Origin: Polaribacter marinus
Lineage (GTDB): Bacteria; Bacteroidota; Bacteroidia; Flavobacteriales; Flavobacteriaceae
DNA: 64,000 bases
Direction: 5' to 3'
Assembly (NCBI RefSeq): GCF_022662535.1
Contig: NZ_JAKQYM010000003.1
Coordinates: 292,024 to 356,023, forward strand
The first letter of the stretch is position 1, and each line of letters starts with the position of its first letter. Shown here one piece after another: positions 27,037-37,035 of this stretch. The notes beneath the pieces were generated by a model that was not told where the DNA came from, ran no database searches, and saw nothing but the letters and a program-made list of their open reading frames with translations. Both the position numbers and the translations under genes were made by a program.

Positions 27037-28086
27037 ATGAAATTATCACACTTTGAATTTGAATTGCCAGAAGAATTGTTAGCAACTTATCCTGCAGAAC
27101 ATAGAGATGAATCTCGTTTGATGGTATTAAACAGAAAAGAACAAACTATAGAGCATAAATTGTTTAAAGATGTTATAGATTACTTTGAAGAAGGTGATGT
27201 TATGATGTTAAACAATACAAAGGTTTTTCCTGCTAGAATGTTTGGGAACAAAGAAAAAACAGGGGCAAGAATTGAAGTTTTTTTATTAAGAGAACTAAAT
27301 GCAGAAAATAGATTGTGGGATGTTTTAGTAGATCCTGCAAGAAAAATAAGAATTGGTAACAAATTGTTTTTTGGAGAAGATGATAGTTTAGTAGCTGAGG
27401 TTATAGACAACACAACATCTAGAGGAAGAACTTTACGTTTCTTATTTGATGGTTCTTACGAAGAATTTAGAGCAAAATTATTAGAATTAGGTGAAACACC
27501 ATTGCCAAAATCTATTAATAGAGAAGTAGAAGCTTCAGATGAAGAACGTTATCAAACAATTTTTGCAAAAGAAGAAGGAGCAGTAGCTGCACCAACAGCA
27601 GGTTTGCATTTTTCTAAACACTTAATGAAACGTTTAGAAATTAAAGGAGTAGATTTTGCAGAAATGACTTTACATGTTGGTTTAGGTACATTTAGCCCTG
27701 TAGAGGTTGAAGACTTATCTAAACATAAGATGGATTCAGAACAAATTGTAATACCAGCAGCAACCGCAGATAAAATTAACAAAGCAAAAATAGAAAAAAG
27801 AAGAATTTGTGCAGTAGGTACCACAGTAATGAGAACTGTAGAATCTGCTGTTTCTTCTAAACAAGAATTAAATGCTTTTGAAGGATGGACCAATAAATTT
27901 ATTTTTCCTCCTTATGAATTTAGTATTGCAAATTGTATGATTACAAATTTACACCCACCAAAATCTACATTAATGATGCAGGCAGCTGCATTTGGAGGAT
28001 ATGACTTTGTAATGGAAGCTTATAAAGAAGCTATTAAAGAAGGATATAAATTCTCTACTTACGGAGATGCAATGTTAATTATATAA
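27037..28086 (+). CDS. queA: tRNA preQ1(34) S-adenosylmethionine ribosyltransferase-isomerase
   Basis: The 349-residue enzyme transfers and isomerises the ribosyl moiety of SAM onto preQ1-modified tRNA, making epoxyqueuosine. Family motifs include [27 protein letters not shown] N-terminal segments, [44 protein letters not shown] and [13 protein letters not shown]. The length is standard. Expected partners (Tgt, QueG) are not in the window. It ends at a hairpin terminator that overlaps the promoter of rlmN. Confidence 0.96.
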   Translation: MKLSHFEFELPEELLATYPAEHRDESRLMVLNRKEQTIEHKLFKDVIDYFEEGDVMMLNNTKVFPARMFGNKEKTGARIEVFLLRELNAENRLWDVLVDPARKIRIGNKLFFGEDDSLVAEVIDNTTSRGRTLRFLFDGSYEEFRAKLLELGETPLPKSINREVEASDEERYQTIFAKEEGAVAAPTAGLHFSKHLMKRLEIKGVDFAEMTLHVGLGTFSPVEVEDLSKHKMDSEQIVIPAATADKINKAKIEKRRICAVGTTVMRTVESAVSSKQELNAFEGWTNKFIFPPYEFSIANCMITNLHPPKSTLMMQAAAFGGYDFVMEAYKEAIKEGYKFSTYGDAMLII

Positions 28087-28108
28087 TTCAATTTTTTATT
28101 GAAAACTT

Positions 28109-28137
28109 AAAACCTCGCAAGTTTCTTGTGAGGTTTT
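28109..28137 (+). terminator. Terminator between queA and rlmN
   Basis: Inverted repeat AAACCTCGCAAG / CTTGTGAGGTTT with one G-T pair, around a TTT loop. It is followed directly by the TATTTTTG (28139-28146) -7 element of the rlmN promoter. Confidence 0.75.
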
Positions 28138-28153
28138 GTATTTTTGCAAACAG

Positions 28154-29194
28154 ATGAAACCAAAAAAGAAAGACATAAGAGCTTTAACTAAAGAACAATT
28201 ACGCGATTTTTTTGTAGAAAATGGCGATAAAGCTTTTCGAGGAAATCAAGTGTATGAATGGCTTTGGAGCAAATCTTTACATACTTTTGAAGACATGACA
28301 AACATTTCTAAAGAAACCAGAGAAATGTTAGAGGCAAACTTTGTTATTAATCATATCAAAGTAGATTCTATGCAAAAAAGTAATGATGGAACCATAAAAA
28401 ACGGAATTAAACTACATGATGGTTTAATTGTTGAATCGGTTTTAATTCCTACAGAAAAAAGAACAACAGCCTGTGTTTCTAGTCAAGTTGGTTGTAGTTT
28501 AGATTGCAAATTTTGTGCAACTGCACGTTTAAAAAGAATGCGAAATCTAAATCCTGATGAAATTTACGATCAAGTGGTTGTTATAGACAAACAAAGTAGA
28601 TTGTATCATAATCATAAATTAACAAACATTGTTTTTATGGGAATGGGAGAGCCTTTGATGAACTATAAAAATGTAATGAAATCTATAGAGATGATTACCT
28701 CTCCAGAAGGCTTAGGGATGTCGTCAAAAAGAATTACAGTTTCTACTTCTGGTGTACCTAAAATGATAAAGATGATGGCAGATGAAGAAGTGAAATTTAA
28801 CTTAGCGGTTTCTTTACACTCTGCAATAGATGAGGTTAGAACTTCAATAATGCCTTTTAACACCAACTTTCCTTTAAAAGATTTACGCGAATCTTTAGAG
28901 TATTGGTACGAAAAAACAAAACGAGCAATTACTTATGAGTACATTGTTTGGGGAGGAATTAACGATAGAAAAGAAGATATAAAAGCCTTAGTAGACTTTT
29001 GTAAGGCGGTACCTTGTAAAGTAAATTTAATAGAATACAACCCTATTGATGATGGTGAATTTCAACAAGCTAATCCATCTACAATAAACAATTATATTTC
29101 TAATCTAGAAATGCATGATATTACTGTAAACGTAAGAAGAAGTAGGGGGAAAGATATTGATGCAGCTTGTGGACAATTGGCTAATAAATCTTAA
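28154..29194 (+). CDS. rlmN: 23S rRNA/tRNA adenine-C2 methyltransferase
   Basis: About 346 residues begin at ATG 28154 (MKPKKKDIRALT). The six-codon extension lies in the promoter. It is a radical SAM enzyme: CSLDCKFCAT is the CxxxCxxC [4Fe-4S] motif, and VSSQVGCS precedes it. MGMGEPLMNY and RITVSTSGVP follow. The mechanistic C-terminal cysteine is in DAACGQL and is presumably paired with the family's other conserved Cys. It methylates C2 of A2503 in 23S rRNA and A37 in tRNAs. It is close to queA, another tRNA-modification gene. Confidence 0.96.
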   Translation: MKPKKKDIRALTKEQLRDFFVENGDKAFRGNQVYEWLWSKSLHTFEDMTNISKETREMLEANFVINHIKVDSMQKSNDGTIKNGIKLHDGLIVESVLIPTEKRTTACVSSQVGCSLDCKFCATARLKRMRNLNPDEIYDQVVVIDKQSRLYHNHKLTNIVFMGMGEPLMNYKNVMKSIEMITSPEGLGMSSKRITVSTSGVPKMIKMMADEEVKFNLAVSLHSAIDEVRTSIMPFNTNFPLKDLRESLEYWYEKTKRAITYEYIVWGGINDRKEDIKALVDFCKAVPCKVNLIEYNPIDDGEFQQANPSTINNYISNLEMHDITVNVRRSRGKDIDAACGQLANKS

Positions 29195-29242
29195 TTTATT
29201 TTGTATTTTTGACTTTCAGCTTCTGAAACAACTTCAGCATAA

Positions 29243-30220
29243 ATGAACTTAGTAGAGCAAATAAAACTTCCCATTTTAACAGAAATGGAACTCTTTGAAA
29301 AAAAATTCAAAGATTCTATGCTTTCTAAAGTCCCTTTATTAAACAGAATTACTTATTATATTGTTCGTAGAAAAGGAAAACAAATGCGACCAATGTTTGT
29401 TTTTTTGGTGGCAAAAATGGTTTCTGACGGAGGTTTTGATGAAAGAACTTATAGGGGAGCTTCTGTAGTAGAGTTAATTCATACTGCAACTTTAGTGCAT
29501 GATGATGTGGTAGATGAAAGTAATCGAAGAAGAGGTTTTTTCTCTGTAAATGCACTTTGGAAGAATAAGATTGCAGTTTTAGTGGGCGATTTTTTATTGT
29601 CTAAAGGATTGCTTTTATCAATAGATAATGAGGATTTTGATTTGCTAAAATTAATCTCAATTGCGGTTCGCGAAATGAGTGAAGGTGAATTACTTCAAAT
29701 AGAAAAAGCTAGAAAATTAGATATTACAGAAGATGTTTATTTTGATATCATTCGTCAGAAAACAGCAACTTTAATTGCTGCTTGTTGCGGAATTGGAGCA
29801 GCTTCTGTTGGAGCTAACCAAGAAACAATTCAGCAAATGAGAAAATTTGGAGAATATATTGGTATTGCTTTTCAAATCAAAGATGATTTATTCGATTATT
29901 CTGATGAAAAAATTGGAAAACCAACAGGTATTGATATTAAAGAACAAAAAATGACTCTGCCTTTAATTTATACTTTAAATAATTGTTCTTCAAAAGAAAA
30001 GGCTTGGTTAATCAACTCTATAAAAAAACATAATAAAGACAAAAAACGCGTTAAAGAAGTTATTGCTTTTGTAAAACAAAATGGAGGTATAGAGTATACA
30101 ACTATTAAAATGAATGACTACAAAACGAAAGCAATTGCTATTTTAGAAAACTATCCAAAATCAGCCTACAAAAACTCTCTTTTGCAAATGATAAATTACG
30201 TTGTAGAGCGTAAAATTTAG
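29243..30220 (+). CDS. Long-chain polyprenyl diphosphate synthase
   Basis: The 325-residue trans-isoprenyl synthase has its first Asp-rich motif in LVHDDVVDESNRRRG and the second in FQIKDDLFDYSDEKIGKP. GDFLLSKGL follows the first motif. The residues before the first DDxxD are small or aliphatic (ELIHTATLVHDD), which suggests a long product such as the menaquinone side chain (C30-C40). This is inferred from the family only. The -7 element TATTTTTG (29204-29211) lies 31 bases upstream. The gene follows rlmN in the same direction. Confidence 0.93.
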   Translation: MNLVEQIKLPILTEMELFEKKFKDSMLSKVPLLNRITYYIVRRKGKQMRPMFVFLVAKMVSDGGFDERTYRGASVVELIHTATLVHDDVVDESNRRRGFFSVNALWKNKIAVLVGDFLLSKGLLLSIDNEDFDLLKLISIAVREMSEGELLQIEKARKLDITEDVYFDIIRQKTATLIAACCGIGAASVGANQETIQQMRKFGEYIGIAFQIKDDLFDYSDEKIGKPTGIDIKEQKMTLPLIYTLNNCSSKEKAWLINSIKKHNKDKKRVKEVIAFVKQNGGIEYTTIKMNDYKTKAIAILENYPKSAYKNSLLQMINYVVERKI

Positions 30221-30284
30221 ATTTCTAAACATATTTTTTTTAGTATTTTTGAGAGATTAATGAATCCTGATGAATCAAAATGCT

Positions 30285-32162
30285 ATGAAAAAATACTATT
30301 TCTTAATTGTCATTTTATTTTTTCCTCTTTTATCTCTACAAGCACAAAGTACTTTTGATATTGTTTTTTCTCAAAACTCAATTCATGACAACAGATGTAC
30401 TTATTTTAATAATTATTTCGAAAAATTGCCAAAAGAGGTGCGCTTTTCTATTGCTAGAGAAGGAAATAAGCTTTACTTAGAAGTTACAGATAAAGCTTGG
30501 GCACTCAAGCTATTTAAAAAATCTGGAGATGGAATTGCAGTTGATGTTGTTTCAAAATCTAGGTATAAATGTGGCGAAAGTATAGAGGAAACTCAAATTC
30601 GGGGTACGCTATTAAAACCTATTTATGCTAAGCAATTGGTAAGGGGGTTTCAACCAAGTAAGGGAAATAGATTTAGGGTTTTTGTAGGTACAGTTCCAGA
30701 AAAATTAAAAAATCAAGAGTTAGAGTTTAACTTGTTATTTTTGAATAACAGAGTTCTTTGTAGGTATCAAAAAACTTATAATTTAGAAACTTATCCTTGG
30801 GATTTACTTGATATGGGGATTTATTTAGATTCACTTAGCTATAAGTCTAAGAAAATTACGAATACGAAAGATAAGTTTATTACCAAATACAAAAGGATGA
30901 AGTTTGTCATCCCTTTTCAAAAAAACAAATCAGAATATTTACCTAAAGATATAAAACCATTATACGATTCTTTAAAATTGACAGATTTTAATATCAAGAA
31001 GATTAAAATCAATGCATATTCGTCTATCGAAGGAAGTTTAGAAAGAAACATAGAATTACAAAAACAGCGCGCAAATAGTATTGCTAAATCGTTACAATCT
31101 TTTCAAAAGCCAGATATCATTACAGAGGTTTATTCTTCGGAAAACTGGGTAGAGTTTTTAAATGATGTTTCTAAAAGTAAGTTTAAACATTTGAAAAAAT
31201 TAAGCAAGCAGGAAATAAAGAAACAAGTTGTAGGTTCGGTTTCTAATGAGTTAGAAGTCTATTTAAAATACCACAGAAAAGCAGTTGTAATTTTAGATTT
31301 AGAAAAGAAAGATAAATATAAAGAAATGACAACAAGTACTTTAATTTCTAAGTTTAAGAACTTAATAAAGGAGGATAATTTAGAAGAGGCTTTAGTTGTT
31401 CAAAATTCTATTTTCGAAAAACTAAAATTAGAGAAATCTCCTAACAAGTTAAGAGAATTAAAGGTGCCAAATCAAATCAAATTTATTCCAATTTTAAATA
31501 AAAATAGTATTTTTTATTATTTGTTAAATGTAAGTTACTCAAAAATAGCTTTTGATGAATTAAAGAAACTTGAGAAACTTGATCCAAATAATAAAAGAAT
31601 TAAGTACAATTTGGTGGTGGTAAAATTTATTATTTGGAGGTATAATTGGGAACAAATAAAAGAATCAGCATTTGAAAAAGAAATATTAGAGCTTAAAAAA
31701 TATGGCATTCAACAAGAACTAATTGATAGAATGCTGGTAAATTTTCATATTGTAAAAGCAGAAAAAAATATGAAAGCAAGAAAGTATGATGAAAAAGATA
31801 ATTCTGTTGAATTTATAATAGATACCTACGAAAATTTTAATCTTTCTAATTATGATTATTTAAGCTTAGCGCAGTTTTTAACATACTATTCTAACATAGA
31901 TGATGCTACTGATTTATTAGATGAAAAAGTTAGAACAATAACTGTTGATGAAGATTTATTGTTCTATTATTTAAATTTAACAATTACAAATAAATTTAAC
32001 GTTGCCTCGGATAATTATAGAACAATAATGTTAAATGCAATTAACATGAGCACCAAGAGGTTTTGTAAATTATTTAATTCATCATTAAATGAAGGAGTTA
32101 CTTTTCAATTATTAGATAATATCTATTTAAACAATACGTATTGCGAAAGCTGTCTTAAATAG
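30285..32162 (+). CDS. Secreted hypothetical protein with OmpA-like segment
   Basis: 625 residues begin at ATG 30285 (MKKYYFLIVILFFPLLSLQAQ, a signal peptide). The five-codon-longer start (30270) is less signal-like. Residues about 200-350 contain an OmpA-type segment (KINAYSSIEGSLERNIELQKQRANSIAKSL) in which the usual GHTD is replaced by AYSSIEGS. The N-terminal 190 residues are beta-rich and the C-terminal 270 are helical, TPR-like. This three-part layout is not one I recognise by name. The -7 element TATTTTTG is at 30244-30251. Its 3' end overlaps the convergent TonB-receptor gene by 8 bases. Confidence 0.7.
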   Translation: MKKYYFLIVILFFPLLSLQAQSTFDIVFSQNSIHDNRCTYFNNYFEKLPKEVRFSIAREGNKLYLEVTDKAWALKLFKKSGDGIAVDVVSKSRYKCGESIEETQIRGTLLKPIYAKQLVRGFQPSKGNRFRVFVGTVPEKLKNQELEFNLLFLNNRVLCRYQKTYNLETYPWDLLDMGIYLDSLSYKSKKITNTKDKFITKYKRMKFVIPFQKNKSEYLPKDIKPLYDSLKLTDFNIKKIKINAYSSIEGSLERNIELQKQRANSIAKSLQSFQKPDIITEVYSSENWVEFLNDVSKSKFKHLKKLSKQEIKKQVVGSVSNELEVYLKYHRKAVVILDLEKKDKYKEMTTSTLISKFKNLIKEDNLEEALVVQNSIFEKLKLEKSPNKLRELKVPNQIKFIPILNKNSIFYYLLNVSYSKIAFDELKKLEKLDPNNKRIKYNLVVVKFIIWRYNWEQIKESAFEKEILELKKYGIQQELIDRMLVNFHIVKAEKNMKARKYDEKDNSVEFIIDTYENFNLSNYDYLSLAQFLTYYSNIDDATDLLDEKVRTITVDEDLLFYYLNLTITNKFNVASDNYRTIMLNAINMSTKRFCKLFNSSLNEGVTFQLLDNIYLNNTYCESCLK

Positions 32163-34563
32163 TTGCCTTTAGAGAAATCACAAAATTTCTACCTGGGGCA
32201 ACAATTCCAGAACTATAAGGTAAATAACGTTTATCGGTTAAGTTTTCTAATCCTGTTGATATTAATAAATTATCTGTAAATCGATAAGAAGTTTTTATGT
32301 TTAAAGTCAACCATGAAGGTGAATATGGATTTCCATTTTCATCGACAGCATATATATAATCTTTAGATTTTTCGCTGTCCGGAAGATCTTCAAAAGCAAC
32401 AGAGCCACTGTAGTTTAGGTAGAGTTGTGTTTTTAGTTTATTAGTATTGTAAGATAAACGAGTTGTCCCAAACCAAGGAGCGGCATGTCTAGAAGGACTT
32501 TTATCTCCATTATCTAATTCTTCTTCTCCCTTTTGATAATTGAAGTCTGATGATAGCCCTAAACCTTCTCCAAGATCCATTTCAAAACTTGTTTGCAAAC
32601 CATACACATTTGCATTTGCTGCGTTTTGTATTGCTTGTATATTACTCAATTCTCCATCGTATACAATTTCAGTTAATCCGTTTAAAGTATAATCTCTTCT
32701 AACTAAAGCATCTTTAAGGTTTGTGTAAAAACCAGTTACTTCTAGTTTTAAAAAGTCGCCAAAAGTTTTAGCAATAGAAACGTCTGTATTATAAGCATAT
32801 TCTGCTTTTAAATCAGGGTTAGGAACAACTACAGAACCTGGTTCTGAGTCAAAAACCTTACCCACATCATCTACGTTAGGAGAACGAAATGCTGTTGAGA
32901 AATTGGCACTTAAGTACCAATCTTTTCTAGGCTTAAAAACCAAACCAAGGCTACCTGTTAAGGCTCCGTCTTTTATAGCTGCTTCGGTAAAAGGAAAGGG
33001 ATAAAAAGTAGTGTCAAAAGTGGCGTTTAAACTATAAAAATTATAACGTAAACCTGATTGTAAAATCCATTTTTTAGAAAAATCATATTGATTTGAAACA
33101 TAAAAACCTAGTGAAGACCAATTAGAATCTGGGTATCTACTAGCTCCTTTTTCAGAGACATTTGTGTCAATATTAGTGTTAATTCCTGTTGAATTTACAT
33201 CATTAAAAACATATTCTGCCCCATAAAATAATTTGCTTTTTGAGTTTAAAGATTTGGTGAAATCTAAATTTGTAGAATAGGCATCTACTTTTTCTATTCT
33301 TGTTTCCCTTAAATTATCATTAAAGTCTCTACTAATTCTGCTTTCTTCAAATTTTTGATAAGTTACTCTAAGAGTTACATCATCATAAAAAGAGGTATTT
33401 CCTTTTTTATTGATTTCAAAATTATTCATCAACCATTTTTGGGGTCCGTAATCCCATTCACCATAACGTGGATTTCCATTTTTAGTTCTTAAATGTCTGT
33501 CGTATCTAGAGTAGCTAGAGGTTTCAGAAAAATGAAAACCATATTCAAAGTTCCAGTTATTATTGGGTTTAAATCGAACCTTTTGCATTAAATTGGTTTG
33601 CGTATACCCAGAAGGATTTTGAATTTTAGGATTTTTATTAGTAATAACAACATCTTGATTGTTTTGTCTTTCTACATAAACGTTTCTTAAATACTCATCA
33701 GGTCCGTTACTTCCCATTCTTAAATCACCATAATCATTGTAGCTGATACTTGTAATAAATGCCCATTTTTTAAATCCTAAATTAAAATCAGCATGATAAG
33801 TTTTTTCTTCATTTGCAGATGAAAATCTAGTAAAAGCATTTCCGGTAATGAAGGTTTCGTCATCTAAGGAAAAATTAGGTGTTAAAGTTTTAAAACTCAT
33901 AACAGCACCAATTGCATCACTACCATAAATTACAGATCCTGGGCCAAAAATTATTTCTGTTTCTTCTATAGAAAAAGGGTCTATAGAAATCACATTTTGA
34001 ATATTACCAGCTCTAAAAATGGCGTTATTCATTCTAACACCGTCAATGGTATATAATAATCGGTTGGTAGCAAAACCTCTAATCATAGGACTTCCTCCAC
34101 CTTGTTGACTTTTCTGTATAAAAACTTTCCCAGAAACGGTAAGAAGATCTGCTGCTGTTTGTGTGTTTATTAATTCTACATCCTTTGGTGAAATTATAGA
34201 AACTTTGGTGGCTAAATCAGAAGTTTTTTGTTTCCATTTAGAAGCAGAAATTACAATTTCGTCAGTTTTTAATACTGTAGAGGTTAATTGTATTAGAAAA
34301 TTATTTTTTTCTAAATCGTGATAACTTTTAAATTGAGTTTTAAAACCTAGAAATCGTATTTCTAATAATGTAGCATTTTTAAAGGCACTAATATCTGCTT
34401 GTCCTTTTCCGTTTGTGGTAACGTAGTTGTTGGTTGATTTGTTAAAAATAGTTACTTGATCTAAATGTTCTTTGGTTTCTTTATTAATTACTGTTGTAAT
34501 TTGTGCTTTAGATGAAAAACTAAGTAAAAAGAGTAAGAAAATAAATGCTATTTTTTTAATCAT
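32155..34563 (-). CDS. TonB-dependent receptor, heme-receptor-like
   Basis: The 802-residue protein has signal peptide MIKKIAFIFLLFLLSFSSKAQ. A short CarboxypepD_reg-like domain (residues about 22-95) precedes the plug (SKVSIISP-like region to YGSDAIGAVMSF). The plug and barrel read like the hemoglobin/heme family: PMIRGFATNRLLYTIDGVRMN, AGNIQNVISIDPFSIEETEI, and FRAP/NPNL-like FRSPN and NPDL in the barrel. No histidine lies between FRSPN and NPDL, where the heme ligand of classical receptors is found, so heme specificity is uncertain. The barrel ends NFVISLKATI. No iron-acquisition partners are adjacent. Confidence 0.88.
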   Translation of the reverse strand: MIKKIAFIFLLFLLSFSSKAQITTVINKETKEHLDQVTIFNKSTNNYVTTNGKGQADISAFKNATLLEIRFLGFKTQFKSYHDLEKNNFLIQLTSTVLKTDEIVISASKWKQKTSDLATKVSIISPKDVELINTQTAADLLTVSGKVFIQKSQQGGGSPMIRGFATNRLLYTIDGVRMNNAIFRAGNIQNVISIDPFSIEETEIIFGPGSVIYGSDAIGAVMSFKTLTPNFSLDDETFITGNAFTRFSSANEEKTYHADFNLGFKKWAFITSISYNDYGDLRMGSNGPDEYLRNVYVERQNNQDVVITNKNPKIQNPSGYTQTNLMQKVRFKPNNNWNFEYGFHFSETSSYSRYDRHLRTKNGNPRYGEWDYGPQKWLMNNFEINKKGNTSFYDDVTLRVTYQKFEESRISRDFNDNLRETRIEKVDAYSTNLDFTKSLNSKSKLFYGAEYVFNDVNSTGINTNIDTNVSEKGASRYPDSNWSSLGFYVSNQYDFSKKWILQSGLRYNFYSLNATFDTTFYPFPFTEAAIKDGALTGSLGLVFKPRKDWYLSANFSTAFRSPNVDDVGKVFDSEPGSVVVPNPDLKAEYAYNTDVSIAKTFGDFLKLEVTGFYTNLKDALVRRDYTLNGLTEIVYDGELSNIQAIQNAANANVYGLQTSFEMDLGEGLGLSSDFNYQKGEEELDNGDKSPSRHAAPWFGTTRLSYNTNKLKTQLYLNYSGSVAFEDLPDSEKSKDYIYAVDENGNPYSPSWLTLNIKTSYRFTDNLLISTGLENLTDKRYLPYSSGIVAPGRNFVISLKATI

Positions 34564-34651
34564 TATAGGTTTTTTGGAGTTGATAAATTTTAAGTTTATT
34601 TATCAAAAATCGTGCCTTAACAAGAAGAATAAAAAATATTTTACAAGAAGT

Positions 34652-36160
34652 TTAGAAGTTTAATAATTCTTCTACAAAATCTCTAGAATTAGATAAGCGT
34701 GGTACTTTGTGTTGACCACCTAATTTTTTCTTTTTCTTTAACCAATCGTAAAATAAACCTGGTCTTGCTTTGTGAATTTTGGGTAAAGCTAAAGTCATAT
34801 TTTGATAGCGTTTGGCTTCATAATCTGAATTTATGGATTTTAAAGCGTTGTCTAAAATTTCGGTAAAATAATCCATACTTCTAGGAGCTTTTTCAAACTC
34901 AATAATCCATTCATGACCCCCATTTTTCTTTTCATTCATAAAAATAGGACCTACGGTATATTCTTTAATATTTGCATTGGTTTTTTCGCAAGCAAGTTTT
35001 AATGCTTCTTCTGCATTTTCAATAATCAATTCTTCTCCAAAAACATTGATATGATGTTTTGTGCGACCTGTAATTTTAATTCTGTATGGATTTGTAGATG
35101 TAAACTTAATTGTATCACCAATTAAATAACGCCACAAACCACCATTTGTAGTAATTAAAATAGCGTAATTGATATCTTTTTTTACTTTAGAAAGTGGAAT
35201 TGCTTTTGAGTTTTCGCCGTCATAAGTATCCATTGGAATAAACTCATAGAAAATTCCGTAATCTAACATTAGTAATAATTCTTTAGAACCGTTTCTATCT
35301 TGAATTGCAAAAAAACCTTCAGAAGCATTGTAGGTTTCGTAATATTTAAAATCGGCTTTTGGAATTAGTTTTTTATACTGTTCTCTGTAAGGATTAAAGT
35401 TTACTCCTCCATGAAAATATACTTCTAAGTTAGGCCAAACTTCTAAAATATTGTCTTTCCCTGTTTTTTCTAAAATTCTATTTAACAAAACCAGCATCCA
35501 AGAAGGAACACCAACCAAACTGGTAATATTTTCGTTAATAGTTTCATCAATAATAGCTTCCATTTTGGTTTCCCATTCCGACATTAAAGCAACTTCTTGA
35601 GTTGGAGCAGAGCTAAAATCGGCCCAAAAAGGCATGTTTTCTATAATAATTGCAGAGAGATCTCCAAAGTAAGAATTATTGTCTTTATATACATCAGAAC
35701 TACCTCCTAAGCGCAACCCTTTCCCTGTAAAAAGTTGTGTGTCTTCATTATTATTAATGTACAAACACAACATGTCTTTCCCTGCTTTTAAATGACAATA
35801 TTCTAAAGCTTCATCACTTACTGGAATAAACTTACTTTTTGCATTAGTGGTTCCGCTACTTTTTGCAAACCACTTAATGGGTGTTGGCCAAAATAAATTT
35901 TGTTCTCCTTTTCTACATCTTTCTATTAATGGTTCAAAGGTTTCGTATTTTTGAATGGGTACTTTCTCTGAAAACTCTGTATAATTTTTAATTGAAGAAA
36001 AATGGTGTTTTTTACCAAATTCAGTTTTTTTTGCAGTGTTAATTAGTCGTAATAATAATTCTTCTTGAACATCTACAGGATACTTTAAAAACAACTCAAT
36101 TTGATGTTTTCGTTTCTTTAGAAACCAAGAAATTATTGAATTGATAATCTGAAACGCCAT
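34652..36160 (-). CDS. GH3 auxin-responsive-promoter family protein
   Basis: The 502-residue protein belongs to the GH3/adenylate-forming superfamily of bacterial homologues. ATP-binding motifs are KSSGTTNAKSKFIPV, YNASEGFFAIQD and YLIGDTIKFT. The C-terminal GEELIIENAEEAL region is the hinge and lid. Plant GH3 enzymes conjugate amino acids to acyl substrates after adenylation. The bacterial substrate is unknown. It is very common in Bacteroidota, usually alone. It is divergent from the DUF2797 gene, with about 83 bases between the starts. Confidence 0.9.
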   Translation of the reverse strand: MAFQIINSIISWFLKKRKHQIELFLKYPVDVQEELLLRLINTAKKTEFGKKHHFSSIKNYTEFSEKVPIQKYETFEPLIERCRKGEQNLFWPTPIKWFAKSSGTTNAKSKFIPVSDEALEYCHLKAGKDMLCLYINNNEDTQLFTGKGLRLGGSSDVYKDNNSYFGDLSAIIIENMPFWADFSSAPTQEVALMSEWETKMEAIIDETINENITSLVGVPSWMLVLLNRILEKTGKDNILEVWPNLEVYFHGGVNFNPYREQYKKLIPKADFKYYETYNASEGFFAIQDRNGSKELLLMLDYGIFYEFIPMDTYDGENSKAIPLSKVKKDINYAILITTNGGLWRYLIGDTIKFTSTNPYRIKITGRTKHHINVFGEELIIENAEEALKLACEKTNANIKEYTVGPIFMNEKKNGGHEWIIEFEKAPRSMDYFTEILDNALKSINSDYEAKRYQNMTLALPKIHKARPGLFYDWLKKKKKLGGQHKVPRLSNSRDFVEELLNF

Positions 36161-36243
36161 AGAAATTCGTAAATTTGTTTTGTTCGATTTTATATACGAA
36201 GATACCTTAAAAATCGAAGTTTAAAAATACTAAATTTTGTTTT

Positions 36244-37035
36244 ATGACCTACCAAGGAGTTTTAAAAAAAATGATGACAGAAAATGCTGAACAAATTCAG
36301 TATTATTTAGATATGAATTCAGATTTTTTAAATGTAAATCAGTTGCTAAATAAAGAGATTTCCATATCCTTTGTAAAATATGAATGTTTAAATTGTCATT
36401 TAGAAAAGCCAATTTATAGACAAGGCTTTTGTAAATCTTGTTTTTTTGATACTCCAAATGCAGGAGATTGGATTATGAAACCAGAATTAAGTACGGCACA
36501 TTTAGGGATTGAAGATAGAGATTTAGCCTATGAAAAATCGGTGCAATTAAAACCACACATTGTTTATTTAGCAAATTCTAGTAATGTAAAAGTAGGTGTT
36601 ACAAGAAAGCAACAAGTGCCAACACGATGGATAGATCAAGGTGCACATGAAGCCATTGAGATTGTAGAAGTACCAAACAGATATTTAGCAGGAATAACTG
36701 AAGTTGCATTAAAAGAATACGTTGGAGACAAAACGAATTGGCGTAAAATGTTAAAGAATGATATTGAAGATGAAAATTTGATAGCATGGAGAGAGAAGTT
36801 AAAAAAGTTTATTCCTGATGAAGCCAAAGAATATTTTATTGAAAATAATTCTGAAACGCATTTAAATTTTCCGGTAATAAAATATCCAGTAAAACCTAAA
36901 AGTTTAAACTTGATTAAAACACCAAATTATACAGGTAAATTAGTAGGGATAAAAGGGCAGTATTTAATTTTTGAAGACGAAACTGTTTTTAATGTAAGAG
37001 CTAATGAAGGCTTGGTTGTAGCAATAACTATTTAA
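36244..37035 (+). CDS. DUF2797 protein
   Basis: The 263-residue protein carries an N-terminal zinc knuckle, CLNCHLEKPIYRQGFCKSC (residues about 49-67). A GIY-YIG-like half follows: HIVYLANSSNVKVGVTRKQQVPTRW resembles the beta-alpha core of that nuclease fold. The C-terminal third is beta-rich. The family is widespread in Bacteroidota and some actinobacteria with no assigned function; nucleic-acid binding is a reasonable inference. Its stop overlaps the stop of the convergent HAD gene by four bases. Confidence 0.9.
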   Translation: MTYQGVLKKMMTENAEQIQYYLDMNSDFLNVNQLLNKEISISFVKYECLNCHLEKPIYRQGFCKSCFFDTPNAGDWIMKPELSTAHLGIEDRDLAYEKSVQLKPHIVYLANSSNVKVGVTRKQQVPTRWIDQGAHEAIEIVEVPNRYLAGITEVALKEYVGDKTNWRKMLKNDIEDENLIAWREKLKKFIPDEAKEYFIENNSETHLNFPVIKYPVKPKSLNLIKTPNYTGKLVGIKGQYLIFEDETVFNVRANEGLVVAITI

